The notes under the pieces were generated by a model. That model ran no database searches and was not told where the DNA came from. It was given only the letters and a program-made list of their open reading frames with translations. DNA of 64,000 nt from Microvirgula aerodenitrificans DSM 15089 (GTDB lineage: Bacteria > Pseudomonadota > Gammaproteobacteria > Burkholderiales > Aquaspirillaceae), in the NCBI RefSeq assembly GCF_000620105.1, contig NZ_JHVK01000003.1, positions 124,001 to 188,000 on the forward strand. The letters run 5' to 3'. A program made the position numbers and the translations under genes. This document shows, piece after piece, positions 1 through 9,959 of the stretch; the stretch's first letter is position 1; each line of letters starts with the position of its first letter.

Positions 1-7
1 CGTCGCC

Positions 8-709
8 TCAGCCATGGGCGCCGGGCGTATGTGCCGGCGGCCACTGCACGCTGTCAGCCTGGTTCTGCTGCAGCCAGTCGGCACGGTCGAGCAGGCGCTT
101 GCGCCAGGAGGCGGTCAGCGCCGGCACGGCGGCGGCACGCAACTGCGCCGGGTCGGGGCGGTGCGAGGCCATCAGTACCATCAGCGCGTCCAGGGTCAGG
201 GCCTCGCTGTCGCCGGGCAGGGGCTCGATGCGGCTGTCGAGGTGGATGCCGCCGGTCTCGATCACCCGACAGTACCAGCCGGTCAGCCGCTGACGGGCAA
301 CGGTCGCCGCCACTCCCTTGCAACCGAAACGGGCGTCGATTTTCCAGCACGGGCTGCGCGGCTGGCTGACTTCCAGCAGCGCCTCGCCGACACGCAGCCG
401 GTCTCCGACGCGCAGCGTCGTTTCCAGCAGGCCGGTCAGGGACAGGTTTTCGCCGAGAAAGCCGGGGCCGAGCCGGTCGGCCACCGCCGGATAGGCTTCG
501 GCCAGTCGCGCGTAGTGTTCTGCCGGGTACAGATGCACCGCCTTGTCCGGACCGCCATGCACGCTCAGATCGGCCTGCTGGTCACCATCCAGTCCGGTCG
601 GCCCGATATGGGCGGTGGAAACCGCGCTCTTGACGATGGCGGACAGGCGGCCATCGTCGCCGAGCGGGGCGGCGCGGCCGGTATACAGACCTAGCAAGCG
701 AATGGACAT
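8..709 (-). CDS. MOSC domain protein, YiiM-like
   Basis: The 233-aa product reads MSIRLLGLYTGRAAPLG and contains HIGPTGLDGDQQADLSVHGGPDKAVHLYP, then FLGENLS and CWKIDARFG, the pattern of YiiM-type MOSC proteins; the Cys in SPCWKID is the expected cofactor-binding residue. MOSC proteins handle sulfur bound to the molybdenum cofactor or reduce N-hydroxylated compounds; the substrate here is not shown. I chose the ATG at 709 because homology starts there; an upstream in-frame extension is low-complexity and unlike the family. It is the last gene of a leftward cluster, 14 bp after the prpF-like gene. Confidence 0.85.
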   Translation of the reverse strand: MSIRLLGLYTGRAAPLGDDGRLSAIVKSAVSTAHIGPTGLDGDQQADLSVHGGPDKAVHLYPAEHYARLAEAYPAVADRLGPGFLGENLSLTGLLETTLRVGDRLRVGEALLEVSQPRSPCWKIDARFGCKGVAATVARQRLTGWYCRVIETGGIHLDSRIEPLPGDSEALTLDALMVLMASHRPDPAQLRAAAVPALTASWRKRLLDRADWLQQNQADSVQWPPAHTPGAHG

Positions 710-723
710 GCGGACTCCGGGGA

Positions 724-1833
724 TCAGTAGTCGAGAGGGATGAACAGTTCGCCGCGCATCAGCGGCCGGGCGGTGCGGGTCATCACCACCTCGTCGATGC
801 GCCAGTCGCTGCCACTGCGGCTGACCACGGCGCTGAGCGTCTGGCTGCCGGCGGCGTGGCTGAAGCACAGCGGTGTGGCCGGCGCATCCAGCAAACGGCT
901 GGCCAGCGTGTCCGGCAGGGCGGCGGCGGCAGCCAGGCCGATGGCGCCGGTGCCGGTAAAGGCATGATGCAGCCGGCCCATCGACAGGATGCGGGCATTC
1001 AACTGGCAGTCCGGGCGTCGTGCCCGGCTCAGAAAAGCGATTTTCGGCGTGGCCGGACGCTGGCGACTGGCCTGTTCCAGGCTGTCGGCCAGACCCATTG
1101 CCACGCTGCCGGCTGCGCGCAGGTGTTCGAGGGTGGCCTGGGTGGCGGCATCGATGCGATCCGCGGTTTCATCACCAGCCAGACCCAGTGCGGCGGCATC
1201 GATCAGCACCAGCGGATTGCCGGCGTCGATCAGCGTCGCTTCGATGGCCCGGCCGTCCGGCAGCCGCAGCGTATCGATGGCGCGGCCGGTCGGGAACAGG
1301 CGCCCGGCACTGCCGCCGGCCGGATCGAGAAAGCGCAGCCGGATCGGCGCGGCAGGGAAGGCGACGCCATCGATGGCACAGTCGCCGGTCCAGCACGGCT
1401 GCCCGTCACGGACATCGAGTCCGGCAATGATGGTCTTGCCGATATTGGCCTGCCAGATACGGATTTCGGCCGGACCGTCGTCACGGGCTACCAGCCCCTC
1501 CATCAGCGCAAACAGCGGCACGGCGGCAGTCAGGTTGCCGCAATTGCCGGACCAGTCGATCAGCGCCTCGCGGATGGCCACGTGACCGAACAGGTAGTCG
1601 ACATCGTGGCCGGGACGTTCGGAACGGGACAGCACCACCACCTTGCTGGTGCTGGAAATGCCGGTGCCGAGGCCGTCGATCTGCGAACCATAGGGATCGG
1701 GACTGCCGATGGCGCGGATCAGCAGCGACTCGCGCAGTGCCGGCGCAGCCGGCAGCCGGTCGGCCCGGAAAAACAGCCCCTTGCTGGTGCCGCCGCGCAT
1801 CAGCGTGGCCGGCAGGATATGGATGGCGGTCAT
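724..1833 (-). CDS. PrpF-family isomerase/tautomerase
   Basis: The 369-aa product has the family signatures MRGGTSKG at residues 12-19 and SGNCGN near residue 95, plus a late [11 protein letters not shown] segment. PrpF proteins (2-methylaconitate isomerase, 4-oxalomesaconate tautomerase) share a diaminopimelate-epimerase fold and shift double bonds in tricarboxylic or aromatic-derived acids. No prpBCD or protocatechuate genes are visible, so the substrate stays open. Its ATG overlaps the cca stop codon, indicating translational coupling in a leftward operon. Confidence 0.85.
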   Translation of the reverse strand: MTAIHILPATLMRGGTSKGLFFRADRLPAAPALRESLLIRAIGSPDPYGSQIDGLGTGISSTSKVVVLSRSERPGHDVDYLFGHVAIREALIDWSGNCGNLTAAVPLFALMEGLVARDDGPAEIRIWQANIGKTIIAGLDVRDGQPCWTGDCAIDGVAFPAAPIRLRFLDPAGGSAGRLFPTGRAIDTLRLPDGRAIEATLIDAGNPLVLIDAAALGLAGDETADRIDAATQATLEHLRAAGSVAMGLADSLEQASRQRPATPKIAFLSRARRPDCQLNARILSMGRLHHAFTGTGAIGLAAAAALPDTLASRLLDAPATPLCFSHAAGSQTLSAVVSRSGSDWRIDEVVMTRTARPLMRGELFIPLDY

Positions 1834-3059
1834 GACGGGAAGGCAGCCTGTGCGGTGGTGATGGCGGCGACGCGTGCGGCGTCGACCTGCTGCGGAATCG
1901 AGGCCTTGTCCGTGCAGGCGGCGGCGATGGCGCCGGCATCGACGGCGCGGGCCGCCGCGAGCAGGGCGAGCAGATAGTCGGCCTGCGGATACACGGCATC
2001 GGCATAGCCGGTGCGGCCATGGCAGTCGGCGCGGCAGACGGCGAGAAAATCCAGAAAGCGCGCCGGCCGGCGCAGCGCATCGGCATCGCGGAACAGCTTC
2101 AGCACCGTGGCCGGACGCAGCTCGCGCGCCCGGTGAACGTGGGTGTGGAAGCGGCAGGTGATCAGCGCCAGATCACGGCATTCGGCCGGCACTTTCAGTC
2201 GTGCCGACAGGGCCTCGACCGGGGCAACCCCTCGCTGTTCGTGGGCGATATGGCGCGGCAGCACATCGGCCGGCGTCAGCGCCTTGCCGAGGTCATGGCA
2301 CAGTGCCGCGTAGCGTGCCGCCAGCGGCAGCCCCTCGCGGGCCGCCGCATCCAGAACCAGCTCCATATGGATGCCGGTATCGACTTCGGGGTGGTAGTCG
2401 GCCCGTTGCGGCACGCCGTACAGGGCATCGACCTCGGGCATGACCCGGGCCAGCGCGCCGCATTCGCGCAGGGTCGAGAACAGGCGCGACGGGCGGTCTT
2501 CCATCAGTCCCCTGGCCACTTCCTGCCACACCCGTTCCGGCACCAGTGCGTCGACCTCGCCATCGGCAACCATGCTGCGCATCAGCGCCAGCGTGTCCGG
2601 CGCGGTGGCAAAGCCGAAGCGGGCGGCGAAACGCGCCAGACGCAGGATGCGCACCGGGTCCTCGACAAAGGCGGGGCCGACATGGCGCAGCATGCCGGCC
2701 TGCAGATCTTCCTGGCCGTGGTACGGATCGATCAGCCGGCCATCCTCGTCTTCGGCAATGGCGTTGATGGTCAGGTCGCGGCGGGCCAGATCCTGTTCCA
2801 GCGTCACGTCCGGGGCCGCGTGGAAGCTGAAGCCGTGGTAGCCGCGCGCGGTCTTGCGCTCGGTGCGCGCCAGTGCGTATTCCTCGTGTGTCTGCGGATG
2901 CAGGAATACCGGAAAGTCGCGCCCGACCGGCATGAAGCCGCGCGCGAGCATGTCTTCGGGCGAGGCGCCGACCACGACCCAGTCGCGGTCGCGTACCGGC
3001 AGCCCGAGCAGGCGGTCGCGCACCGCGCCACCGACGATATAGGTTTTCATGTCACTCAT
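1830..3059 (-). CDS. cca: CCA-adding tRNA nucleotidyltransferase
   Basis: The 409-aa protein begins [31 protein letters not shown]: the class II nucleotidyltransferase head with GGAVRD and the DRD metal-binding pair. [29 protein letters not shown] and an HD-type phosphohydrolase region ([13 protein letters not shown], about residue 255) follow, as in the multifunctional proteobacterial enzyme. It adds or repairs the 3' CCA of tRNAs. The start at 3059 overlaps the marC stop by ATGA; the alternative MKTYIV start is 9 nt downstream. The length is normal for the family. Confidence 0.95.
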   Translation of the reverse strand: MSDMKTYIVGGAVRDRLLGLPVRDRDWVVVGASPEDMLARGFMPVGRDFPVFLHPQTHEEYALARTERKTARGYHGFSFHAAPDVTLEQDLARRDLTINAIAEDEDGRLIDPYHGQEDLQAGMLRHVGPAFVEDPVRILRLARFAARFGFATAPDTLALMRSMVADGEVDALVPERVWQEVARGLMEDRPSRLFSTLRECGALARVMPEVDALYGVPQRADYHPEVDTGIHMELVLDAAAREGLPLAARYAALCHDLGKALTPADVLPRHIAHEQRGVAPVEALSARLKVPAECRDLALITCRFHTHVHRARELRPATVLKLFRDADALRRPARFLDFLAVCRADCHGRTGYADAVYPQADYLLALLAAARAVDAGAIAAACTDKASIPQQVDAARVAAITTAQAAFPS

Positions 3060-3769
3060 TTGACGAAGCCGCTGAGGTGGGCCAGGCCGAACTGCAGCAC
3101 GAGCTGGGTCAGGCCGTCCCAGATGATCTGCACGCCGAGGCACATCAGAATGAAGGCCGACAGACGCATGAACACCATGGTACCGGTATTGCCGAGCACG
3201 CGGAGCAGGGTATCGGCATAGCGGTAGCAGGCGTACAGCGAGAAGGCGATCAACCCGGTGCCGACCAGACTGGCCAGTACCAGCACCGTCACGTGCTGGA
3301 GGCTGGCGCTGGCCAGCGTGCCGCTGCCGCGCAGGTTGGCGGCGACGGTGATGGCCACGGTGGTCGCACCCGGCCCGACGGTGATCGGGAAGGTCAGCGG
3401 GTAGAACGCGCGCTGCGACAGCTGGTCACGGGTCAGGTGGCCGGTATCGCCCTGGTCGCGGGCGATGTCGTGCTTGTCGGTCAGCATCTCCCATGCCGCC
3501 ATCGTCACCAGAAAGCCGCCGCCGACCTGCACGATCGGCAGCGAGACCTCGAACAGCTTCAGTACATAGCCGCCGACATACATGGCAGCGAGCAGCAGCA
3601 CGAAGCTGTAGATGCCGACCTTGCGCGCGAGGATGGCCCGTTCTTCATGGGTGTTGTGCGCCGTCAGCGACAGGAAGATCGGCGCGTGTCCGGGCGGATT
3701 CAGGATCGGGAACAGCGCAGCGATGATGAACAGCACCTTGCTGAAGAACAGCGTGATCGTTTCCAACAT
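3056..3769 (-). CDS. marC: MarC-family integral membrane protein
   Basis: The 237-aa hydrophobic protein starts [32 protein letters not shown]; the FPILNPPG motif and six evenly spaced membrane segments identify the MarC (UPF0056, NAAT) family. These inner-membrane proteins were once linked to antibiotic resistance; transport of small neutral amino acids has been proposed for some members. It is the first gene of the leftward marC-cca-prpF chain. No operator is obvious upstream. Confidence 0.9.
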   Translation of the reverse strand: MLETITLFFSKVLFIIAALFPILNPPGHAPIFLSLTAHNTHEERAILARKVGIYSFVLLLAAMYVGGYVLKLFEVSLPIVQVGGGFLVTMAAWEMLTDKHDIARDQGDTGHLTRDQLSQRAFYPLTFPITVGPGATTVAITVAANLRGSGTLASASLQHVTVLVLASLVGTGLIAFSLYACYRYADTLLRVLGNTGTMVFMRLSAFILMCLGVQIIWDGLTQLVLQFGLAHLSGFVK

Positions 3770-3891
3770 GACGGGCCTTGGCTTCAGTAATGGGGCGGGG
3801 ACGGTAACGTGTGGCGACGGCTGACATCAAGCGCGGGTTCGCGTTGCTGCAGATCCCTGTCTCAATGCCCACCGGCCGACCCCCCATGGTG

Positions 3892-5142
3892 TCATGCCAG
3901 ATGGCCGAAGAACAGATAGGCAACGCCGACCGCCGCGATAAAGCCGATCAGGTCGGCAAACAGCCCGCAGCCGGCGGCATAGCGGGTGTTGCGGATATTG
4001 ACTGCGCCGAAATACACCGCCAGCACATAGAAGGTGGTTTCGCTCGATCCCTGGATGATGGATACCAGACGACCGACAAAGCTGTCCGCACCATGGGTCT
4101 TCATGCTGTCGATCATCACCGCGCGTGCGCCGCTGCCGGACAGCGATTTCATGATCCCGTTCGGCAGTGCGTCGACCCAGCGGGTATCGAAACCGAAACC
4201 CGCGACCGCGGCACGCACCGCGCCAATGGCCAGTTCCAGCGCGCCGCTGGCGCGCAGCAGCGCGATCGCCACCAGCATTGCCACCAGATACGGAATGATA
4301 CCGACCGCAACCTGGAAGCCTTCCCTGGCGCCGTCGATAAAGGCCTCGTACACATTGATCCGCCGCCACAGCGCGGCAACGATCATCAGCGTGACCACGG
4401 CGAGCAGCAGACCATTGCTCCACATGGCCGACTGGCGCTGCATCTGCTCCGGCGGCAGGCTGGCGAACCAGGCAGTCACGCCGCCGACCAGCAGCGTCAG
4501 CCCGCCGGCATAGGCGAGCACGACCGGATCGAACAGCTTCAGGCGCTGGATGACGCCGGTCAGTGCCACCCCGGCCAGGGTGGCGATATAGCTGGCCAGC
4601 AGCAGCGGGATGAACACATCGGTCGGGTCGGCGGCGCCGAGCTGCGCGCGGTAGGCAAAGATGGTGACCGGAAACAGGGTGACGGCGGCGGTATTGATGA
4701 CCAGGAACAGGATCTGCGCGTCGGTGGCGGTATCCGGCACCGGGTTCAGCGTCTGCAGCTCGCGCATCGCCTTCAGACCCAGCGGCGTGGCGGCATTGTC
4801 GAGGCCGAGCATATTGGCGGCGATATTCATGGTCATGCTGCCCAGCGCCGGATGGCCGTCCGGCACGCCGGGAAACAGGCGGCGGAACAGCGGCGCCAGA
4901 CCGCGTGCCATCAGCGCGATCAGCCCGGCGCGCTCGCCGATCTTCATGATGCCGAGCCACAGTGTCATGACGCCGGTCAGCCCGAGGGCGATCTCGAAGC
5001 CGGTGCGGGCGGTGTCGAACATGGCCCGCACCAGCGCCGGCAGGATATCGGCATTGCCGAACACCAGCGTCTGGACGAAGGCGGACACGACGGCGACCAG
5101 AATGAATCCGGCCCAGATGACATTCAGCAGCATGGTGCGCAC
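3892..5142 (-). CDS. SpmA/SpmB-like nucleoside-recognition (Gate) membrane protein
   Basis: The 416-aa polytopic protein has two similar halves. The first carries HPALGSMTMNIAANMLGLDNAATPLGLKAM (SpmA-like) and the second SGARAVMIDSMKTHGADSFVGRLVSIIQGSSETTFYVLAVYFG (SpmB-like). It therefore corresponds to a fusion of the two Bacillus spore-maturation proteins, a form found in many non-sporulating Gram-negatives. Role and substrate are unknown; the Gate domain suggests transport. It is separated from marC by about 120 bp without a clear terminator. The first of two possible starts (MRTM or MLLN) is used. Confidence 0.85.
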   Translation of the reverse strand: MRTMLLNVIWAGFILVAVVSAFVQTLVFGNADILPALVRAMFDTARTGFEIALGLTGVMTLWLGIMKIGERAGLIALMARGLAPLFRRLFPGVPDGHPALGSMTMNIAANMLGLDNAATPLGLKAMRELQTLNPVPDTATDAQILFLVINTAAVTLFPVTIFAYRAQLGAADPTDVFIPLLLASYIATLAGVALTGVIQRLKLFDPVVLAYAGGLTLLVGGVTAWFASLPPEQMQRQSAMWSNGLLLAVVTLMIVAALWRRINVYEAFIDGAREGFQVAVGIIPYLVAMLVAIALLRASGALELAIGAVRAAVAGFGFDTRWVDALPNGIMKSLSGSGARAVMIDSMKTHGADSFVGRLVSIIQGSSETTFYVLAVYFGAVNIRNTRYAAGCGLFADLIGFIAAVGVAYLFFGHLA

Positions 5143-5214
5143 AGGAGGAGTGATGGCGCGGCCATGATACGGGGGCGGTTCCGGCGCGGCCAGCGGCCTG
5201 GCGGGCGCCCGGTG

Positions 5215-5418
5215 CTAGCGACCGTCCTTGCGGCGTTCGGTCACGCTTTCGCCGGCAATGCCCCAGTTGTCGGTCTCCACCTCGTCGATGATGACAAAGG
5301 TGGTGGCCGGGTTCTTGCCGAGCACATCGGCCAGCAACCGGGTGGCGCCTTCGATCAGGCGCTGTTTCTGTTCGGCGCTGGCGCCTTCGCGGGTAATGCG
5401 GATATTGACATAAGGCAT
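5215..5418 (-). CDS. 4-oxalocrotonate tautomerase family protein
   Basis: The 67-aa protein MPYVNIRITREGASAEQKQRLIEG keeps Pro2, which becomes the N-terminal catalytic base after Met removal, and Arg residues near positions 8-10 typical of 4-OT enzymes. The length matches the short subunit, which forms hexamers. Its real substrate is unknown; no aromatic catabolic operon is present. It lies between a membrane protein and an MFS transporter on the same strand. Confidence 0.88.
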   Translation of the reverse strand: MPYVNIRITREGASAEQKQRLIEGATRLLADVLGKNPATTFVIIDEVETDNWGIAGESVTERRKDGR

Positions 5419-5431
5419 GGCGGGTTCCAGT

Positions 5432-6586
5432 TCAGGGTTGGGGTGGGGAAACGGAGCGGCGGCTGCCGCAGGCGGCCGGCACCAGCGGCAGCGCCAGCAG
5501 CAGGGCGGCGCCGGCGATCAGGCACGGCAGGGCGAAACTGCCGCTGCTGTGGCGCAGCCAGCCGGCCAGCAGCGGACCGGCCAGCTGGCCGAGGCCATAG
5601 GCGGCGACGATCCAGGCCAGCGGATGATGATTCGGCCGCAGCGGCAGCGAGCGGGCCAGCGGCATGACCAGCGTGACCGTGCCCATGAAGGTGCCGCCGA
5701 TCAGCACGGCAGTCAGGTACAGGCCGGCCTGGGTCGGCCACAGCGCGGGCAGGGCGGCGCCGATCGCCTGCAGCAGCAGGTTCAGCGTCAGCATCGGTGC
5801 GGTGCCGTAGCGGTGGTTGGCTTTCGCCCACAGGATGGGCGACGGCATGGCGGCGAGGCCGGCGACCAGCCAGATCCAGCCGCCGGCACGGGTGTTGCCC
5901 AGTGTCTCGGCCGCCAGAGTGGGCAGATAGGTGGCAGCGATGATGTAGCCGAAACCGGCCAGCCCGTACAGCCAGGTCAGCGCGGACTGGGACACGGCGC
6001 TCCGGGTGGCCGGCGCGGCCTGCGCCGAGCGCGGTGCGGCAAGTGGCCGGGCAATCCAGGCCAGCGACAATAGTCCGAGCAGCGCGCCCAGCGCCCAGGT
6101 GACGGCCGACGACAGGCCGAGTCCTTCACCAAGGCCGGACAGCAGGCCGGACAGCACGATGCCGACGCCGACGCCGGCAAACAATATGCCCCGGGTGGCG
6201 GCATCCGCACGCGGCAGCACCAGGGTCGAGATGCAGACGAACATCAGCGCTGACGCAAAGCCGGCGACAAAGCGCAGCGCCGACCACAGCGCCGGCGGGC
6301 AGTCCGGAATCATGGCGGCCATGGTCAGCACCGTCAGCCCGGCGCCGGCCATCAGCCCGCGCCGCAGGCTGAGCCGGCGCGCGAGCGGGTAGCGTGCCAT
6401 CACCATGCTGCCGGCCAGGTAGCCGGCATAGTTCCAGAATGCCAGCGCCGAGCCGTCGGCCAGTGTCAGCCGCTGCTCGGCCAGCATCGGCGGCAGCATC
6501 GAGGTATAGAAGAAGCGTCCCAGCCCCATGGCGAGGCAGAGTGCGACGAGACCGTAGAGGCCGGGGCGGGACGTGTGGACGGGCAT
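5432..6586 (-). CDS. YbfB/YjiJ-family MFS transporter
   Basis: The 384-aa protein has about 12 membrane segments and the family start GLVALCLAMGLGRFFYTSMLPPML with the GxGRF(F/Y)YT signature. FWNYAGYLAGS and MARYPLARRLSLRRGL (the loop 2-3 motif) follow. YbfB/YjiJ carriers are mostly uncharacterised exporters. It is divergent from the LysR gene across 109 bp, the usual arrangement in which the regulator controls the transporter. Confidence 0.85.
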   Translation of the reverse strand: MPVHTSRPGLYGLVALCLAMGLGRFFYTSMLPPMLAEQRLTLADGSALAFWNYAGYLAGSMVMARYPLARRLSLRRGLMAGAGLTVLTMAAMIPDCPPALWSALRFVAGFASALMFVCISTLVLPRADAATRGILFAGVGVGIVLSGLLSGLGEGLGLSSAVTWALGALLGLLSLAWIARPLAAPRSAQAAPATRSAVSQSALTWLYGLAGFGYIIAATYLPTLAAETLGNTRAGGWIWLVAGLAAMPSPILWAKANHRYGTAPMLTLNLLLQAIGAALPALWPTQAGLYLTAVLIGGTFMGTVTLVMPLARSLPLRPNHHPLAWIVAAYGLGQLAGPLLAGWLRHSSGSFALPCLIAGAALLLALPLVPAACGSRRSVSPPQP

Positions 6587-6695
6587 GGGGGCTTCCGGGC
6601 TGGGCTGATCTTCAGACTAGCCAATATTGATCATCATCAGAAACGATTTAATATGAACACATCGTTCGTTATTGATGATCCGGAAGGCCGTTGCA
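6587..6695. promoter_or_regulatory. Divergent MFS/LysR intergenic control region
   Basis: This short AT-rich gap contains TTGATCATCATC near 6627 and TTGATGATCC near 6672, related elements with TGAT/ATCA symmetry. That spacing suits a LysR-type binding region acting on both divergent promoters. The operator assignment is inferred from position and symmetry only. Confidence 0.45.
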
Positions 6696-7601
6696 ATGGA
6701 ATTGTCCAGCCTCAGACTGTTTACCGCCGTGGCCGAGCAGGGGGGCGTGACCCGGGCGGCGCAGGCGCTGCACTGCGTGCAGTCGAACGTCTCCGCCCGC
6801 TTGCGCCAGCTGGAAGACGAGCTCGGCACGGCGCTGTTCCATCGCGACCGGCGGCAGATGATCATGACCCCGGCCGGGCGCGAGCTGCTCGGTTACGCAC
6901 GGCGGCTGACCGCGCTGGCGGATGAAGCGCGCGAGGCGGTGCGCGGTGCGGCGCCGTCGGGCCAGCTGCGGCTCGGTTCGATGGAAACCACGGCGGCGAT
7001 ACGTCTGCCACTGCCGCTGGCTGATTATCACCGCCGTTATCCGGCCGTTCACCTGTCACTGGAAACCGGGCCGACGCGGACGCTGATCGACCAGGTCTGC
7101 GACTACCGGCTGGACGCCGCGTTCATTGCCGGGCCGGTTTCCGACCCGCAGCTGGATGGCTGCCGGCTGTGGCGCGAGGAGCTGGTGCTGGTGACTGAAG
7201 CCGGCCACGCTCCGGTCGGCCAGGCGGCCGACCTGCCGGCGCCGACGCTGCTGGCCTTTCGCGCCGGCTGTGCCTATCGCGAACGGCTGGAGCACTGGTG
7301 CCGTACCGAAGGCGTGTTTCCGGCCTCGATTCTTGAATTCGGCTCCTTCCAGGCCATCCTCGGCTGCGCGGCCGCCGGCATGGGCATTGCGCTGTTGCCG
7401 AAGACGGTGGTCGATGCCCAGCGCGACATGCACCTGCCGCTGGCGCTGCACCGCCTGCCCAGTGCCGTTGCCGATGCGGAAACCTGGCTGGTGTGGCGGC
7501 GCGACCGGGCGCCACGCGCCCTGCTGGCGCTGGTCGAACTGCTCGGGCCCGGCCCGTCAGCCGATCAGCATGCGGCGCGCGATGCCGCCGCGCCATGCTA
7601 G
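6696..7601 (+). CDS. LysR-family transcriptional regulator
   Basis: The 301-aa protein MELSSLRLFTAVAEQGGVTRAAQALHCVQSNVSARLRQLEDELGTALF is a classic LysR winged-helix N-terminus. A periplasmic-binding-protein-like effector domain follows (GQLRLGSMETTAAIRLPLPLADYHRRYP). ATG 6696 gives the normal family start with GGAAGG just upstream; two earlier Met codons are out of register with the family. It resembles the PtrR/NhaR-like LysR group, but the effector is unknown. It probably controls the divergent MFS gene. Confidence 0.9.
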   Translation: MELSSLRLFTAVAEQGGVTRAAQALHCVQSNVSARLRQLEDELGTALFHRDRRQMIMTPAGRELLGYARRLTALADEAREAVRGAAPSGQLRLGSMETTAAIRLPLPLADYHRRYPAVHLSLETGPTRTLIDQVCDYRLDAAFIAGPVSDPQLDGCRLWREELVLVTEAGHAPVGQAADLPAPTLLAFRAGCAYRERLEHWCRTEGVFPASILEFGSFQAILGCAAAGMGIALLPKTVVDAQRDMHLPLALHRLPSAVADAETWLVWRRDRAPRALLALVELLGPGPSADQHAARDAAAPC

Positions 7602-7633
7602 ACTCTGCCGCCTGCTTTTCATCCGGCATCCGC

Positions 7634-8581
7634 ATGAAACTTTCGTCACAGACCGTACTTCGCTGGCTGAGCGCCACTCTGCTGGCCGTGTCGCTGACCG
7701 CGTGCTCGCCGTCGGCGATGCAGGCGTGGTGGGCCGACTCGGTCGTCAGCGGCAAGGGGTTCGTGTCGAAGACGCTGGATCTGCCCGACGGGCGACTGGC
7801 CTGGCGCGAAGCCGGCAGCGGCCAGCCGGTGTTGCTGCTGCACGGTTTCGGCGGCAACGGGCTGGTGAACTGGCAGGCGCAGATGACTGACCTGGCGCGC
7901 GACCACCGCGTGCTGGTGCCGGACCTGCTGTGGTTCGGCGCGTCGACCTCGCAGCGCCCGCCCTCGCTGGATGCGCAGGCGGCGGCGCTGGCCGCGCTGC
8001 TCGAACGACTGGACCTGCGCGAGGTCAGAGTGGTGGGCCTGTCCTATGGCGGATTTGTCGCCCAGGCACTGACGCGCCGGGTGCCGGAGCGGATCAGCCA
8101 GCTGGTCATGGTGGACTCGCCGGGCTGGATCTACACCGACGCCGATGCCCGCGACCTGCTGTCCCGGGCCGGGGTGCCGTCGGCCGAAGCGCTGTTCGTG
8201 CCGGATACGCCGGAAGCGCTGCGGCGGCTGGTCAGGCTGGTCTACTCGCATTCTTCCCGCGATGCCCCGGACTGGGTGCTGCGCGATGTGCTCCAGTACT
8301 ATTTCGCCGGTCGCCGGCCGTCGCAACTTGCGCTGATCCGCGAACTGAATGCCAACCGCGATCACTATGTTGCCACCCTGGACCCGGCGCAGCCGTGGCC
8401 GCTGCCGGTGGTGATCTGGGGCAGCGATGACCGGATTTTCCCGCTGCCGATCGGCCAGCGTCTGGCCCGCGCACTGAATGCGCGGCTGATCGTGGTGCCG
8501 GGGGCCGGCCACAATCTGCCGGTCGACCGGCCGGAACACGCGACGCGGGCGCTGCGCGATGCGCTCGCCATGACCCGCTGA
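7634..8581 (+). CDS. Alpha/beta hydrolase lipoprotein
   Basis: The 315-aa precursor starts MKLSSQTVLRWLSATLLAVSLTACS, with an LTAC lipobox at about residues 22-25, so it is probably a lipid-anchored periplasmic protein. The mature part has an alpha/beta hydrolase fold with LLLHGFGGNG (oxyanion region), the nucleophile elbow GLSYGG, an acid region around WGSDDRIFPL and catalytic His in GAGHNLPVDRP. It resembles lipases, esterases and dienelactone-type hydrolases; the substrate is unknown. It ends 21 bp before rseP and may be co-transcribed. Confidence 0.85.
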   Translation: MKLSSQTVLRWLSATLLAVSLTACSPSAMQAWWADSVVSGKGFVSKTLDLPDGRLAWREAGSGQPVLLLHGFGGNGLVNWQAQMTDLARDHRVLVPDLLWFGASTSQRPPSLDAQAAALAALLERLDLREVRVVGLSYGGFVAQALTRRVPERISQLVMVDSPGWIYTDADARDLLSRAGVPSAEALFVPDTPEALRRLVRLVYSHSSRDAPDWVLRDVLQYYFAGRRPSQLALIRELNANRDHYVATLDPAQPWPLPVVIWGSDDRIFPLPIGQRLARALNARLIVVPGAGHNLPVDRPEHATRALRDALAMTR

Positions 8582-8602
8582 CTCAACAAGGATTTTGCCT
8601 GG

Positions 8603-9949
8603 ATGCTGACAACCCTTCTTGCCTTCCTGGTCGCACTCGGCGTGCTGGTCACGTTCCACGAGTTCGGTCACTACTGGGTCGCCCGACGCCTTGGCGTCAA
8701 GGTGGTCCGGTTCTCCATCGGCTTCGGCAAGCCGCTGGTGACCTGGCGGCGCGGCGAGACCGAGTGGGCGCTGGCGCCGATCCCGCTGGGCGGCTATGTG
8801 AAGATGCTCGACACCCGCGAGGACGTGGCCGTGCTGCCGGAGGAGCGGGCGCGGGCGTTCGATCTGCAGCCGGTCTGGCACCGGATCGCCATCGTGGCGG
8901 CCGGACCGGTCGCCAACATGCTGCTGGCGGTGGTGCTGACCTGGCTGACCCTGCTCAATGGCGTCGAGGGCATCCGCCCGGTCATCGGCATGGTGGCGCC
9001 GGACACGCCGGCGGCCATGGCCGGGCTGCGCGCCGGACAGTCGGTGGTGTCGATCAATGGCGAAGCGGTCGAGGACTGGCAGCAACTGCGGCTGCAACTG
9101 GTGGACGGCGTGACCGATCGCGGCTCGCCGCTGGTGGTCGGCATCAGCGATGGCGGCGTCGAACGCAAGGTGAGCATTCCGCCAGCCCAGCTGGCCAATC
9201 TGGACATCGAACGCGGCATCGGGCCGTTCGGCCTGTCGCCGCTGCGGCTGACGACCCGGCTGGCCTATATCGAGGCCGGCAGCGCCGCCGACCGCGCCGG
9301 GCTGCGGACCGAGGACACCGTGCTGGCCGTCAATGGCGTGGCACTGGACGGTGACTGGACACGGCTGGTGACCGCCGTGCTGCACAGCGGCGGCAAGCCG
9401 CTGGCGCTGACGGTCGAGCACAGTGGCGCCGCGCCGCGCACGGTCAACGTCACGCCGCAGCGTGCCACGCCGGACGGTCCGTGGCGGCTGGGCATTGCGC
9501 CGGCACCGGACGCCGACTGGATGAACGGGCTGCAGTTCCGCCGCGATCCCGGCCTGCTGGGCGGGATCGGCGAAGCCTTCACCCAGACCTGGCAGTCGGT
9601 ATCGCTGACCACGCGGATGATCGGACGCATGGTGACCGGAGACGTGTCACCGGCCAGCATCAGCGGGCCGATCACCATGGCCGACTACGCCGGCAAGAGC
9701 GCGCGCGCCGGCTGGGAAGCCTTCCTGGATTACATGGCCTTGATCAGCATCAGCCTCGGCGTACTCAACCTGCTCCCCATTCCGCTGCTGGACGGCGGGC
9801 ATTTGCTGTATTATGCGGCCGAGATCATTCGTGGTCGGCCGCTGTCTGCGCGAGCGCAGGAAATCGGCCGCCGCATCGGGTTCTCGGCACTGGCCGCCCT
9901 GATGTTATTTGCTTTTTTCAACGACATAACCCGTCTTTTTGCGGGATAA
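8603..9949 (+). CDS. rseP: Site-2 intramembrane zinc protease RseP
   Basis: The 448-aa protein has HEFGH at residues 19-23, two PDZ domains (around IRPVIGMVAPDTPAAMAGLRAG and LAYIEAGSAADRAGLRTED), and the C-terminal NLLPIPLLDGGH motif completing zinc ligation. RseP cleaves anti-sigma factor RseA after DegS and removes signal-peptide remnants in the inner membrane. It lies directly upstream of bamA, as in many proteobacteria, joining envelope-stress signalling to outer-membrane assembly. The length is normal. Confidence 0.96.
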   Translation: MLTTLLAFLVALGVLVTFHEFGHYWVARRLGVKVVRFSIGFGKPLVTWRRGETEWALAPIPLGGYVKMLDTREDVAVLPEERARAFDLQPVWHRIAIVAAGPVANMLLAVVLTWLTLLNGVEGIRPVIGMVAPDTPAAMAGLRAGQSVVSINGEAVEDWQQLRLQLVDGVTDRGSPLVVGISDGGVERKVSIPPAQLANLDIERGIGPFGLSPLRLTTRLAYIEAGSAADRAGLRTEDTVLAVNGVALDGDWTRLVTAVLHSGGKPLALTVEHSGAAPRTVNVTPQRATPDGPWRLGIAPAPDADWMNGLQFRRDPGLLGGIGEAFTQTWQSVSLTTRMIGRMVTGDVSPASISGPITMADYAGKSARAGWEAFLDYMALISISLGVLNLLPIPLLDGGHLLYYAAEIIRGRPLSARAQEIGRRIGFSALAALMLFAFFNDITRLFAG

Positions 9950-9959
9950 CCGCCACCTT

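Noticed and set aside
3811-5667. Very long rightward open frame (618 codons)
   Set aside because: It is antisense to the SpmAB-like, tautomerase and MFS genes. Its composition is Gln/His/Gly-rich as in shadow frames of GC-rich DNA, and it has no family similarity.
7646-9421. 591-codon leftward frame opposite hydrolase and rseP
   Set aside because: Shadow of well-identified genes on the other strand; no ribosome-binding site and abnormal amino-acid content.
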